Below, one piece after another: positions 16,987 through 25,320 of a stretch of DNA of 64,000 nucleotides. Source of the stretch: Acetobacterium sp965140355 (GTDB taxonomy: Bacteria > Bacillota > Clostridia > Eubacteriales > Eubacteriaceae). Location of the stretch: contig OZ223191.1 of the NCBI GenBank assembly GCA_965140355.1, positions 248,001 to 312,000 on the forward strand. Reading direction: 5' to 3'. Each line of letters begins with the position of its first letter. Within the stretch, counting starts at the first letter, position 1. The notes beneath the pieces are model-generated. The model was not told where the DNA came from, did not search any database, and saw only the letters and a program-made list of their open reading frames with translations. Made by a program: the position numbers and the translations under genes.

Positions 16987-18738
16987 ATGAAAATTGTTAT
17001 TGGAGAAGGAAGCTGTGGTATTGCGGCAGGCGCCAATAAAGTTCAGGTCGCCTTTGAAGAAATAGTAAAAGAAAAGGGACTGGATATTGCCATCGAAAAG
17101 ACCGGCTGTATTGGGATGTGTTATCTTGAGCCGATTGTTGATGTGATTGACAATAAAGGCGAAAAAGTAACCTTTGTCAATGTCAGTGAAGCCGATGCTA
17201 AAAGTATTGTCAATGATTATATAATTAACCAAAATGAATTGCAGGAACTGCGAATATCCGAAGCTGATCTGGTCACAATCGGAAAACAGAAACGAATTGT
17301 CTTAAGAAACTCCGGTCTCATTGATCCAGAACGAATCGAAGATTATCTCGCAGTAGATGGCTATGTCGCGGCAAAAAAATGTCTTGTTGACTTGACTCCC
17401 GATGAGATTATCGAAACTATCAAAATTGCCGGTCTAAAGGGTCGTGGTGGGGCCGGATTTCCGACGTGGTTCAAATGGGATGCCGCAAAAAAATCAGCGG
17501 ATAAAATAAAATACATGGTCTGTAATGCTGATGAGGGTGATCCAGGGGCATTTATGGATCGTTCAGTGCTTGAAAGCGACCCGCATGCCCTGATCGAAGG
17601 GATGATCATTGGGGCCAAAGCGATTGGAGCCAATGAAGGAATCGTTTATGTTCGGGCTGAATATCCGTTGGCGATTGTGCGGCTTCAGAAAGCGATTAAT
17701 CAGGCGCGGGAATCGGGCTATCTGGGAACGAATATCTTTAATACCGGTTTTAACTTTGATTTGCGAATTAAAGCGGGAGCAGGGGCCTTTGTGTGTGGTG
17801 AAGAAACGGCACTAATTGCCTCGCTTGAGGGTGAACGGGGCATGCCGCGGTTAAAACCACCATTCCCAGCGCAAAAAGGTTACTGGAATAAACCAACCAA
17901 TATTAATAACGTTGAAACATTTGCAAATGTTTCATGGATCTTTAGAAACGGTGGCGAAGCTTATGCGGCTATGGGAACGAAAGAAAGCAAAGGAACCAAA
18001 GTATTTGCCTTGACCGGGAAGGTGGCACACGGTGGTTTGGTGGAAATCCCCATGGGATTAACACTAAGAGACGTTATTTATGAGATTGGTGGCGGCATCA
18101 AAGAAAATAAGGCCTTTAAAGCAGTTCAAATGGGGGGGCCATCGGGAGGATGTATTCCGGCGGCACTGCTTGATACCCAAATTGACTATGCTGAAATTAC
18201 CAAAACGGGAGCGATTATGGGCTCCGGCGGAATGGTAGTTATGGATGAAACCACATGTATGGTTGATATGGCCCGTTTTTTTCTTGATTTTACCTGCAAA
18301 GAATCCTGTGGCAAATGTACTTATTGTCGGGTGGGAACGACGCGAATGCTGGAAATCCTTAACCGGATTACGCAGGGTGAAGGTCAAGATGGCGATATTG
18401 AATTATTGGAAGAACTTTGTTATAAAATCAAGGAAGGTTCAATGTGTGGCTTAGGTCAAACGGCACCCAATCCGGTTTTAACAACGCTTAAATATTTTAG
18501 AAATGAATATGAAGATCATATTTATCATAAAAAATGTACGGCCAAAAGCTGTAAACCCTTGCTTACTTATTCCATCGATTCGGAAAAATGTGTTGGTTGC
18601 GGCGCTTGTAAAAAGAATTGCCCGGTAGCCGCCATTGAAGGTGAAAAGAAAAAAGTTCATGAAATTAATCAGGAACTGTGTATTAAATGCGGAAAATGTT
18701 TTTCGGTCTGCAAATTTGATTCCGTAATTGTAGATTAG
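16987..18738 (+). CDS. stnB: StnB: NuoF/HydB-like NADH- and FMN-binding subunit
   Basis: A 583-residue fusion. An N-terminal thioredoxin-like [2Fe-2S] domain (~1-90, Cys in EGSCGI and CIGMCYLEP) precedes the NuoF core with NADH/FMN motifs (GRGGAGFPTWFKW, NADEGDPGAFMDR, GAYVCGEETAL-like GAFVCGEETAL). The N3 cluster motif ESCGKCTYCRVG is near 440. A C-terminal 2[4Fe-4S] ferredoxin follows (CVGCGACKKNC, CIKCGKCFSVC). Architecture equals HydB/StnB of acetogens, where FMN bifurcates electrons between ferredoxin and NAD. An AGGAGG site overlaps the stnA stop, indicating tight coupling. Confidence 0.85.
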   Translation: MKIVIGEGSCGIAAGANKVQVAFEEIVKEKGLDIAIEKTGCIGMCYLEPIVDVIDNKGEKVTFVNVSEADAKSIVNDYIINQNELQELRISEADLVTIGKQKRIVLRNSGLIDPERIEDYLAVDGYVAAKKCLVDLTPDEIIETIKIAGLKGRGGAGFPTWFKWDAAKKSADKIKYMVCNADEGDPGAFMDRSVLESDPHALIEGMIIGAKAIGANEGIVYVRAEYPLAIVRLQKAINQARESGYLGTNIFNTGFNFDLRIKAGAGAFVCGEETALIASLEGERGMPRLKPPFPAQKGYWNKPTNINNVETFANVSWIFRNGGEAYAAMGTKESKGTKVFALTGKVAHGGLVEIPMGLTLRDVIYEIGGGIKENKAFKAVQMGGPSGGCIPAALLDTQIDYAEITKTGAIMGSGGMVVMDETTCMVDMARFFLDFTCKESCGKCTYCRVGTTRMLEILNRITQGEGQDGDIELLEELCYKIKEGSMCGLGQTAPNPVLTTLKYFRNEYEDHIYHKKCTAKSCKPLLTYSIDSEKCVGCGACKKNCPVAAIEGEKKKVHEINQELCIKCGKCFSVCKFDSVIVD

Positions 18739-18752
18739 AAGGGAGTGGGAAA

Positions 18753-21700
18753 GTGAAAAAATATAACATAAACATTGATGGAAAAGAAGTAACGGGATAT
18801 CCAGGGCAAACAATTTTAGCAGTGGCCCGCGAAAATAAAATTGATATTCCAACACTTTGCTACGATGAACGGCTGGAAATTTATGGGTCCTGTGGCCTTT
18901 GTGTGGTAGAAGTTCAGGGGATTCCGAAAATTTTAAAAGCTTGTGCCACGGAAATTACGCCAAATATGATTGTCAATACTAGAACTCCCCGAGTGATTGA
19001 ATCACGAAAAACCAATCTGGAATTGTTATTGTCAAAACATATTGGTGATTGTGTGGCTCCTTGTAAACGCGCCTGCCCGGGGACGACTGACTGTCAGGGC
19101 TATGTCGGACTGATTGCCAATGGTGAGTTTGAGGAAGCCCTGAAGCTGATTAAAGAACAATTACCGCTGCCCGGGGCGATTGGTCGGGTTTGCCCTCATC
19201 CCTGTGAAACCGCCTGTCGGCGCGGCGAAGTGGATGAACCGATTTCAATTGCCTGGCTCAAACGATTTGCCGCTGATTTCGATTTAACGCATGACATGTT
19301 TATGCCAAAGATCGCTAAAGCTACCGGGAAATCGGTGGGTATAATTGGCGGCGGTCCGGGCGGACTGACGGCAGCTTATTACTTGATTCAATCTGGCCAT
19401 GCCGTCACAATATATGATGCGATGCCCAAAATGGGGGGGATGCTGCGTTATGGGATTCCTGAATATCGGTTACCTAAAGGTATTGTCGATGAAGAAGTTG
19501 GGCTGATTGAAGCGATGGGCGTGAGTTTTAAAAATAATCTTCGGATTGGCAAAGACATCAGTCTGGAAACGATTCGGAAAAGTCATGACGCTGTTTTTAT
19601 TGCTTTAGGCGCTTGGACCAGCTCAGGGCTTAGATGCGAAGGAATTGATGCTAAAGGTGTCATTGGGGGAATTGAATTGCTACGGCAGGTTGCCAATAAT
19701 GAACCAATTGTGTTGGGTGAAAAGGTGGCTATTGTTGGTGGCGGAAATACCGCGATGGATGCTTGCCGGAGCGCTTTACGATTGGGTGCGAAAGAAGTTT
19801 ATAATATTTATCGGCGAACTAAAGCGGAAATGCCAGCCGAAGAAATTGAGATAATCGAAGCTGAAGAAGAAGGCGTTATTTTCAAAAATCTGGCAAATCC
19901 GATTGAGGTCATCAAAGGTGAAGATGGCGAGATCGTCAAGATCAGGCTCCAAAAAATGGCATTGGGAGAACCAGATGCCAGCGGTAGACGAAGCCCGATT
20001 CCGATTGACGGAGAAGAAGAGATTATTGATATTGATACGCTGGTTTTAGCGATTGGCCAAGGCATTGATGCCAGTGGTTTTGACGACCTGGAACTGACAA
20101 AATGGAAAACGGTATTAGCGGATGAAAAAACTTTCCGCACCAATTTAGAAGGTGTATTTGCGGGTGGTGATTGCATCAATAGCGGTGCTTCGATTGCGAT
20201 AAAAGCTATCGGTGATGCAAAAAAAGCGGTTGCGTTTATAGAAGCTTATTTAAACGGTGAAACGATTGCTTATCACGAACCTTATTATGTGATCCGAGAA
20301 TCAGTTGATCAGGATTATTTGGAAGGTATTAAGAAAAATAAACGCCCGGTGATGGTTCATTTAACGCCAGATGCCAGAAATGATAATTTTCAGGAAGTAG
20401 TCGAAGGTTATACACCATTACAGGCAGTTGAAGAAGGCAAGCGATGTCTTGAATGCGGTTGTCAGGATTTCTTTGAATGCAAGTTGGTGGCTTATGCCAA
20501 TGAATATGAAGTCAAGCCTGAGCGCTTTAAGGGTAAAAATCCGGAAGCAAAAATACAAGATGATCATCCTTTTGTGATTCGCGATAATAGCAAATGTATT
20601 ACGTGTGGATTGTGTGTTCGTGTTTGCGACGAAATTGTCGGAGCTTCAGCGCTTGGCCTGGTAGATCGTGGTTTTGAAACAATTGTAGAACCGGCACTAC
20701 GACAACCGTTAGCGGAAACGGGCTGTGTTAGTTGCGGGGTTTGTATCAGTGTGTGCCCGACGGGCGCGTTAAGAGAAGGATTGGTTGGCGTTAAACAAGT
20801 ACCGATGGACACCAAGAAAACAGAATCAACCTGCGGTTATTGTTCCGCCGGCTGTCAGATCATTATTGAATCAAAAGGCGACACCATCATTAAGGCGGTA
20901 CCGCAAAAAAATTATGCCGAACTCAATCAGGGTGTTATGTGTGGACGTGGTCGTTTTGGGACGAATTTGGTGCAATGGGGTGATCGTTTAACAACACCAC
21001 TAATTCGAAACAAACAAGGAATATTGGAAGAAGCCAGCTGGTATGATGCTTTTGTAATGATTGCTAAAAAATCTCAGAGTATCATTGCCCGTTATGGAAA
21101 TGATGCTTTGAAAATGGGGATTTCACCTAAATATACAAATGAAGAAATATATATGATGACGGAACTGGCAAAAGTACTTCGGGTTGAGACGTTTAGCTTT
21201 TCCAATCGCGATTATGGCGAAAAAGCGGTTTTAACGGGAAGCTGTGCCGTTCATGATATGGAAGCAATTGTTACGGCCGATACGATTCTGGTCTTGGGAA
21301 TGCTGGCAGTGAATAATCCGATCATTAAATATAAATTAAGTCAGGCCTCAAAAAATGGTGCTAACATTTTGGTCATTAATCATCTCGAAAATGGGTTTGA
21401 TCAGATCGGTGATGAATTTATTACCGACTGTGATGATTTAGAATTCTTGGCTGAAATTACCAAATATGTGATTGAAAATGGGAAATTAAAGCAGGATTTA
21501 AAAAATCTGGACGGTCTCAAAGAATCACTCCAGCATTTGGATATTTGTGCAGAGGCAGAGGTTATCGGTGAAGGACTGGTGAAGGCCAAGAATCTAGTGG
21601 TGGTTATGGGTGATAAATACGTCACTGCAGAAGCTTCGGCATTGGTGGCTAATATCTTAGGGTTGTTGGATAAAACGGATGGTATTAGAAGTGGGATCTT

Positions 21701-22256
21701 TAGAGTTGCGGTCAAAAACAACAGCCAGGGATTAAAAGCCTTAGGTGTTGTTAACTCAGCCAGCGTTTTAAACTCAGCCAAAGCGATGCTTCTTTTTGGT
21801 GAAGACCCCAATGCTGATTTAACCCAATATGATTTTTTGATGGTACAGGATACTCATTTGACAGATGCTGCCGCTAAAGCAGATGTGGTGTTACCAGCAT
21901 TGGCATTTCCAGAAGTGAACGGAACTTTTGTCAATACTGAAGGTCGATTATGTAAGGTTAAAAAAGCGGTTGATAATCCGTTGGGAATGAGCACTGTTAA
22001 CATGGTTAAAGACATTGCAGGCATTTTGTCAACTGATTTAGGTTCGGCTTGTCCAGGCAAGATTTTAAAGACGGTCGGAGCAAGCAACACGGCGTTTGAA
22101 AATCTTAAAATTGGTGGAATGATCAAAACAAATGATAATTCATGTGAAGTGAAGTTAGTCCCTTATTCAGAAGGACGACTTTTTACTGAGATTCCTTATA
22201 CCGATTACCTCATGAACGAAATTCAGGGTAATTTAAATAAGGTCATTAAACACTAA
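18753..22256 (+). CDS. stnC: StnC: fused NuoG-like iron-sulfur and GltD/NfnB-like NADPH-binding subunit
   Basis: A 1167-residue multidomain redox protein. Order: plant-type [2Fe-2S] domain (Cys36, 47, 50, 64); GltD-type entry clusters (Cys100, 104, 108, 114 and a later CPHPCETAC); a two-dinucleotide flavoprotein domain with GGGPGG (~197) and VGGGNTAMD (~328); two ferredoxin motifs near 615-670; then CGYCSAGC (~692) opening a molybdopterin-oxidoreductase-like region to the end. The last part lacks the usual C-terminal cofactor domain, so it is more likely structural, as in NuoG. This matches the NADPH-site subunit of Stn transhydrogenases (ferredoxin + NADH <-> NADPH). GTG start after GGGAG. 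Final gene of the operon. Confidence 0.8.
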   Translation: MKKYNINIDGKEVTGYPGQTILAVARENKIDIPTLCYDERLEIYGSCGLCVVEVQGIPKILKACATEITPNMIVNTRTPRVIESRKTNLELLLSKHIGDCVAPCKRACPGTTDCQGYVGLIANGEFEEALKLIKEQLPLPGAIGRVCPHPCETACRRGEVDEPISIAWLKRFAADFDLTHDMFMPKIAKATGKSVGIIGGGPGGLTAAYYLIQSGHAVTIYDAMPKMGGMLRYGIPEYRLPKGIVDEEVGLIEAMGVSFKNNLRIGKDISLETIRKSHDAVFIALGAWTSSGLRCEGIDAKGVIGGIELLRQVANNEPIVLGEKVAIVGGGNTAMDACRSALRLGAKEVYNIYRRTKAEMPAEEIEIIEAEEEGVIFKNLANPIEVIKGEDGEIVKIRLQKMALGEPDASGRRSPIPIDGEEEIIDIDTLVLAIGQGIDASGFDDLELTKWKTVLADEKTFRTNLEGVFAGGDCINSGASIAIKAIGDAKKAVAFIEAYLNGETIAYHEPYYVIRESVDQDYLEGIKKNKRPVMVHLTPDARNDNFQEVVEGYTPLQAVEEGKRCLECGCQDFFECKLVAYANEYEVKPERFKGKNPEAKIQDDHPFVIRDNSKCITCGLCVRVCDEIVGASALGLVDRGFETIVEPALRQPLAETGCVSCGVCISVCPTGALREGLVGVKQVPMDTKKTESTCGYCSAGCQIIIESKGDTIIKAVPQKNYAELNQGVMCGRGRFGTNLVQWGDRLTTPLIRNKQGILEEASWYDAFVMIAKKSQSIIARYGNDALKMGISPKYTNEEIYMMTELAKVLRVETFSFSNRDYGEKAVLTGSCAVHDMEAIVTADTILVLGMLAVNNPIIKYKLSQASKNGANILVINHLENGFDQIGDEFITDCDDLEFLAEITKYVIENGKLKQDLKNLDGLKESLQHLDICAEAEVIGEGLVKAKNLVVVMGDKYVTAEASALVANILGLLDKTDGIRSGIFRVAVKNNSQGLKALGVVNSASVLNSAKAMLLFGEDPNADLTQYDFLMVQDTHLTDAAAKADVVLPALAFPEVNGTFVNTEGRLCKVKKAVDNPLGMSTVNMVKDIAGILSTDLGSACPGKILKTVGASNTAFENLKIGGMIKTNDNSCEVKLVPYSEGRLFTEIPYTDYLMNEIQGNLNKVIKH

Positions 22257-22262
22257 AAAATG

Positions 22263-22306
22263 AAAACAGTTTAAAGGTCATTATGACCTTTAAACTGTTT
22301 TTTTTT
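22263..22306 (+). terminator. Strong terminator of stnABC
   Basis: A near-perfect 19-bp inverted repeat (AAAACAGTTTAAAGGTCAT and its complement around one T) followed by a run of T bases. Confidence 0.92.
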
Positions 22307-22403
22307 ATGTGATATATTGTTGTAAAAATCATCAAAAAATGGGAATATTTTAGCATATTTTTTGATGAATGTCTATCATAATGATCAAAATAAATCGATA
22401 AAG

Positions 22404-22432
22404 TTGACAAGATCAAAATATTAGGCTATAAT
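22404..22432 (+). promoter_or_regulatory. Full-consensus promoter of the Opu-type transporter
   Basis: TTGACA at 22404-22409, 17-base spacer, TATAAT at 22427-22432: an exact match to the sigma-A consensus. The start site would be near 22439, leaving a ~315-base leader before the first gene. Confidence 0.85.
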
Positions 22433-22755
22433 AATAAAAGGATACAATTAAATTGGTTTTAATGGTAGGCAAATTTATTCAAAAGAAGAGCTTTGTAATG
22501 GGAAAAAGTCTGAGATGTTAAAAATTTGATAAGGATAACTTATACACACTTGAAAAGTTCGTAAAAATTTAAAATACACGTTTAAATTATATTGTTCTAT
22601 TTTTATATATTAAAGCAATAGCTAAATGGTGTTAGCGGCGATTAAATCATCGATTGGTTTTATCAATTACTACAACATAGAACTGTTGCTTTTTTTATTA
22701 GTTTAAATATGATTATGGCAAAAAAAATAAGCAGTGGAAAAGAAAGGAAATATTG
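22433..22755 (+). other. Long untranslated leader of the transporter operon
   Basis: No credible open reading frame. The downstream part holds a branched, terminator-like structure (22612-22696). The upstream part (22440-22610) shows no known riboswitch signature that I recognise. The leader's length and terminator suggest cis-regulation by an unidentified RNA or protein; that is inference. Confidence 0.5.
22612..22696 (+). terminator. Branched terminator/attenuator in the transporter leader
   Basis: AAAGCAATAG (22612-22621) pairs with CTGTTGCTTT (22683-22692, one G-T pair) and runs into seven T bases. The 61-base interior holds three successive short hairpins: GCTAA/TTAGC (the first base shared with the closing stem), CGAT/ATCG and ATTG/CAAT. 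It sits between the promoter and the first ribosome-binding site, so termination here would control the operon. Confidence 0.6.
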
Positions 22756-23877
22756 ATGATACGTTTCGAAAACGTCAAGAAAAAATTCGGTGATACAATT
22801 ATTCTGAATAATATAAGTTTTAATATTGAACCAGGAGAATTTGTAGTGTTAATTGGTCCAAGTGGCTGTGGAAAAACAACAACTTTAAAGTCAATTAATC
22901 GGTTGATTACTCCAGAAGAGGGAAAAATATTTGTTAATGGACAAGATATTTCAAAAGTCAATCCAGTCAAACTCAGACGTAAGATTGGTTATGTCATTCA
23001 GCAAATTGGCCTTTTTCCGAACATGACGATTGAACAAAATATTGGACTTGTTCCAAAACGGCTGAAATACGAAAAAAGCGAAATTAAGAAAATTACCAAA
23101 GATTTGATGGATATGGTTGGTATGTCTTATGATGAATATGCTCATAAGTACCCGACCGAACTTTCGGGGGGACAACAGCAACGAATTGGGGTACTACGTG
23201 CCTTAGCCGCATCACCGCCAATTGTATTAATGGATGAACCATTTGGAGCGCTTGATCCAATGACCCGAGCAACGCTGCAAGAAGAAATTGTCAAGTTGCA
23301 GAAAAAACTGAAAAAAACCATTGTTTTTGTTACCCATGATATGAATGAAGCTTTAGACTTGGCTGATAAGATCATTTTTATGGAGCGTGGTGAAATAGTT
23401 CAAATGGCCTCACCTGATGAAATGCTGGCGAATCCGGCTAATGATTTAATTCGTGATTTTATGCGAAAATCATCAGCCACTTCAGATCCGTTGAACTTAA
23501 CGGCAGCCGATTTTATGCGGACGAATGCGATTAGTGTTTATAAAAAGAGAAGTATCCGTGAGTGTACGGATTTAATGGCGCGGCAACATATTGATTCACT
23601 TTTAATAAAAAACGAAGATGACACATATGCCGGGATCATTAGTATTAAAGACATTAAAAAACATGGAAAATCGTCAGGTTCGATTGGTGAAATAACACCG
23701 TATGAAAATATTACTTCTGACATCACCGAAAATGCCAAAGACTCCTTTGATAAACTTTACAACTCTGGTGATAGCTATGTCGTTGTTTTAAATAATGATA
23801 AAACCATCGCTGGAATCATCTCCAAAACAAGCATGGCAACAGCCATGGCGGATACTTTGTGGGGGGATATGCAATGA
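22756..23877 (+). CDS. opuCA: Opu/ProV-type ABC transporter ATP-binding protein with CBS domains
   Basis: A 373-residue ATPase of the quaternary-amine (glycine betaine/choline/carnitine) uptake family. It has Walker A GPSGCGKTT (~36-44), Q-loop QQIGLFP, signature LSGGQQQR (~140) and Walker B VLMDEPFGALDP. A C-terminal CBS pair (~250-373) is the ionic-strength/c-di-AMP sensing module of OpuA/OpuC-type systems. ATG 22756 follows AAAGGAAA; an in-frame TTG just upstream is too close. It overlaps the first permease by four bases. Exact substrate is not determined by sequence. Confidence 0.88.
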   Translation: MIRFENVKKKFGDTIILNNISFNIEPGEFVVLIGPSGCGKTTTLKSINRLITPEEGKIFVNGQDISKVNPVKLRRKIGYVIQQIGLFPNMTIEQNIGLVPKRLKYEKSEIKKITKDLMDMVGMSYDEYAHKYPTELSGGQQQRIGVLRALAASPPIVLMDEPFGALDPMTRATLQEEIVKLQKKLKKTIVFVTHDMNEALDLADKIIFMERGEIVQMASPDEMLANPANDLIRDFMRKSSATSDPLNLTAADFMRTNAISVYKKRSIRECTDLMARQHIDSLLIKNEDDTYAGIISIKDIKKHGKSSGSIGEITPYENITSDITENAKDSFDKLYNSGDSYVVVLNNDKTIAGIISKTSMATAMADTLWGDMQ

Positions 23878-24506
23878 GTTTCTTTGAAACATATGGCGAT
23901 CGCTTGATTACTGCCATTCAAGTACATTTATTTTACGTATTGATCTCTGTTGCCATTGGATTTGTGGTTGCACTCATCCTGGGTATTCTTCTGTCTCGTA
24001 TTCCTCGCTACGCCAAAGTCATCATGCCGATTCTTTCGATCTTTCAGACAATTCCAGGGATTGTTTTTATTGGGATACTCTTTTTATACTTAGGGATGAT
24101 TCCCGCAACGGTTATCACTGCTTTGGCAGTTTATTCAATTTTCCCTGTTCTTAAAAATACCTATACCGGATTATTGGATGTCAAACCTGAATATATTGAA
24201 GCCGCCAAAGGGTGTGGAATGTCGCCGTTACAAACTCTGTTTGAAGTAGAGTTGCCATTAGCATCACCATCCATCATTACTGGTTTGCGGATGTCGACCA
24301 TTTATACGGTTAGTTGGGCTGTTTTAGCAGCGATGATTGGCTTGGGTGGCCTGGGTGAATTTATTTATATCGGCATTGCCTCAAATAATGACCAATTAAT
24401 ATTAGCGGGTGCGATTCCTTCAGCTATTATGGCGATTATTTTGAGTTTGTTAATTGACGTAATTCGTCGAGTCGTTGTTCCTAAAGGGTTAAGGAGTGTG
24501 AAGTAA
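23874..24506 (+). CDS. opuCB: Opu-type ABC transporter permease 1
   Basis: A 210-residue inner-membrane permease with about five membrane segments. It carries the MetI/OpuCB-type cytoplasmic loop EAAKGCGMSPLQTLFEVELP (coupling helix region, ~120) and the AMIGLGGLGEFIY ending. The ATG overlaps the ATPase stop. The preceding G-run is the likely ribosome-binding site. It pairs with the next permease to form the channel. Confidence 0.88.
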   Translation: MSFFETYGDRLITAIQVHLFYVLISVAIGFVVALILGILLSRIPRYAKVIMPILSIFQTIPGIVFIGILFLYLGMIPATVITALAVYSIFPVLKNTYTGLLDVKPEYIEAAKGCGMSPLQTLFEVELPLASPSIITGLRMSTIYTVSWAVLAAMIGLGGLGEFIYIGIASNNDQLILAGAIPSAIMAIILSLLIDVIRRVVVPKGLRSVK

Positions 24507-25102
24507 TGGATTTTTCATTAGTATTTGAACATCTTTATCTGGTGTTGATGACGGTTTTGTTTTCCGTTATCGTAGGATTGCCATTGGGGATTTTAGCTTA
24601 TCTAAAACCCGCGGTTCGAAAAATTATTTTGTGGGCAGTTGAAATATTACAAACAATTCCGGCATTAGCCCTGCTTGGGTTGATCATAATCGCTTTAGGT
24701 CCGGGAAAATTAACGGTTATTGCCGGACTGGTACTTTATTCACTGTTGCCGATTGTTCATAACACTTATATTGGTTTAGAAACGGTTGATAGTGGGATTA
24801 AAGAGGCAGGCAGAGGAATGGGATTAACGCAAGTTGATCGGCTCATTTCGGTTGAAGTACCACTTGCGTTTCCGATGATTTTTACCGGTATTCGCATTGC
24901 GACAGTTACCACAATCGGGGTTGCTGTTTTTGCAACTTCAGTAGGAGGAGGTGGTTTAGGCGCTGTTATTTACCAGGGAATTCGAACTCAGAACATGGAA
25001 TTAATTCTCTTTGGTACCGCAGCATTAATGATTATGGCAATATTTTTTGATGTTTTAATGATTTGGATTAATAGTCATTTGGTTAAACAAACATCAAATT
25101 AA
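24506..25102 (+). CDS. opuCD: Opu-type ABC transporter permease 2
   Basis: A 198-residue second permease, again with about five membrane segments. The coupling loop reads EAGRGMGLTQVDRLISVEVP and the end is SVGGGGLGAVIY. The ATG shares one base with the stop of the first permease. Two distinct permeases with a CBS-bearing ATPase and a separate lipoprotein is the OpuC-type four-gene layout. Confidence 0.87.
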   Translation: MDFSLVFEHLYLVLMTVLFSVIVGLPLGILAYLKPAVRKIILWAVEILQTIPALALLGLIIIALGPGKLTVIAGLVLYSLLPIVHNTYIGLETVDSGIKEAGRGMGLTQVDRLISVEVPLAFPMIFTGIRIATVTTIGVAVFATSVGGGGLGAVIYQGIRTQNMELILFGTAALMIMAIFFDVLMIWINSHLVKQTSN

Positions 25103-25147
25103 AAACTGTTATGAAATGAAAAGAGAATGTCGTTAGTGGGGTGCTGG

Positions 25148-25183
25148 AAAAACGAATAAAAAGCAGTGGTTTTTATTCGTTTT
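25148..25183 (+). terminator. Hairpin after the second permease
   Basis: AAAACGAATAAAAA pairs with TTTTTATTCGTTTT (25170-25183) around a 7-base loop. Because the binding-protein gene follows, partial termination here could set its relative expression. Confidence 0.65.
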
Positions 25184-25196
25184 GTTATAACCCACA

Positions 25197-25303
25197 TTGG
25201 TTTTAGCAGGCAATTGCGATACGACCGTGAGCTTTGTGAAAACCGAACACAAAGCTATGATTGGTTGCTGTTTCGCGTTTCGCAATGACCTGGTTGGTTT
25301 TAG
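25197..25303. repeat. Small inverted-repeat element flanked by 10-bp direct repeats
   Basis: Direct copies of TTGGTTTTAG at 25197-25206 and 25294-25303 bracket ~87 bases. Inside, TTGCGATACG (25214-25223) and CGTTTCGCAA (25276-25285) are inverted repeats with one mismatch, and AGCTTTGTG (25230-25238) pairs perfectly with CACAAAGCT (25248-25256). This could be a miniature mobile element with target duplication, or a structured RNA between permease and binding-protein genes. Confidence 0.55.
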
Positions 25304-25320
25304 GAGTGAAAGGAAAAATT

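Noticed and set aside
16442..22256. HydABC electron-bifurcating hydrogenase
   Set aside because: No H-cluster motifs or HydA-like protein are present; the third gene instead carries a GltD/NfnB flavoprotein domain.
20825..22256. Functional formate dehydrogenase domain
   Set aside because: The molybdopterin-type region is short, lacks the C-terminal cofactor domain, and I see no catalytic Cys/Sec context.
25261..25320. Longer N-terminus of the binding lipoprotein
   Set aside because: It would place 20 residues before the signal peptide and run through the repeat element; ATG 25321 has the ribosome-binding site.
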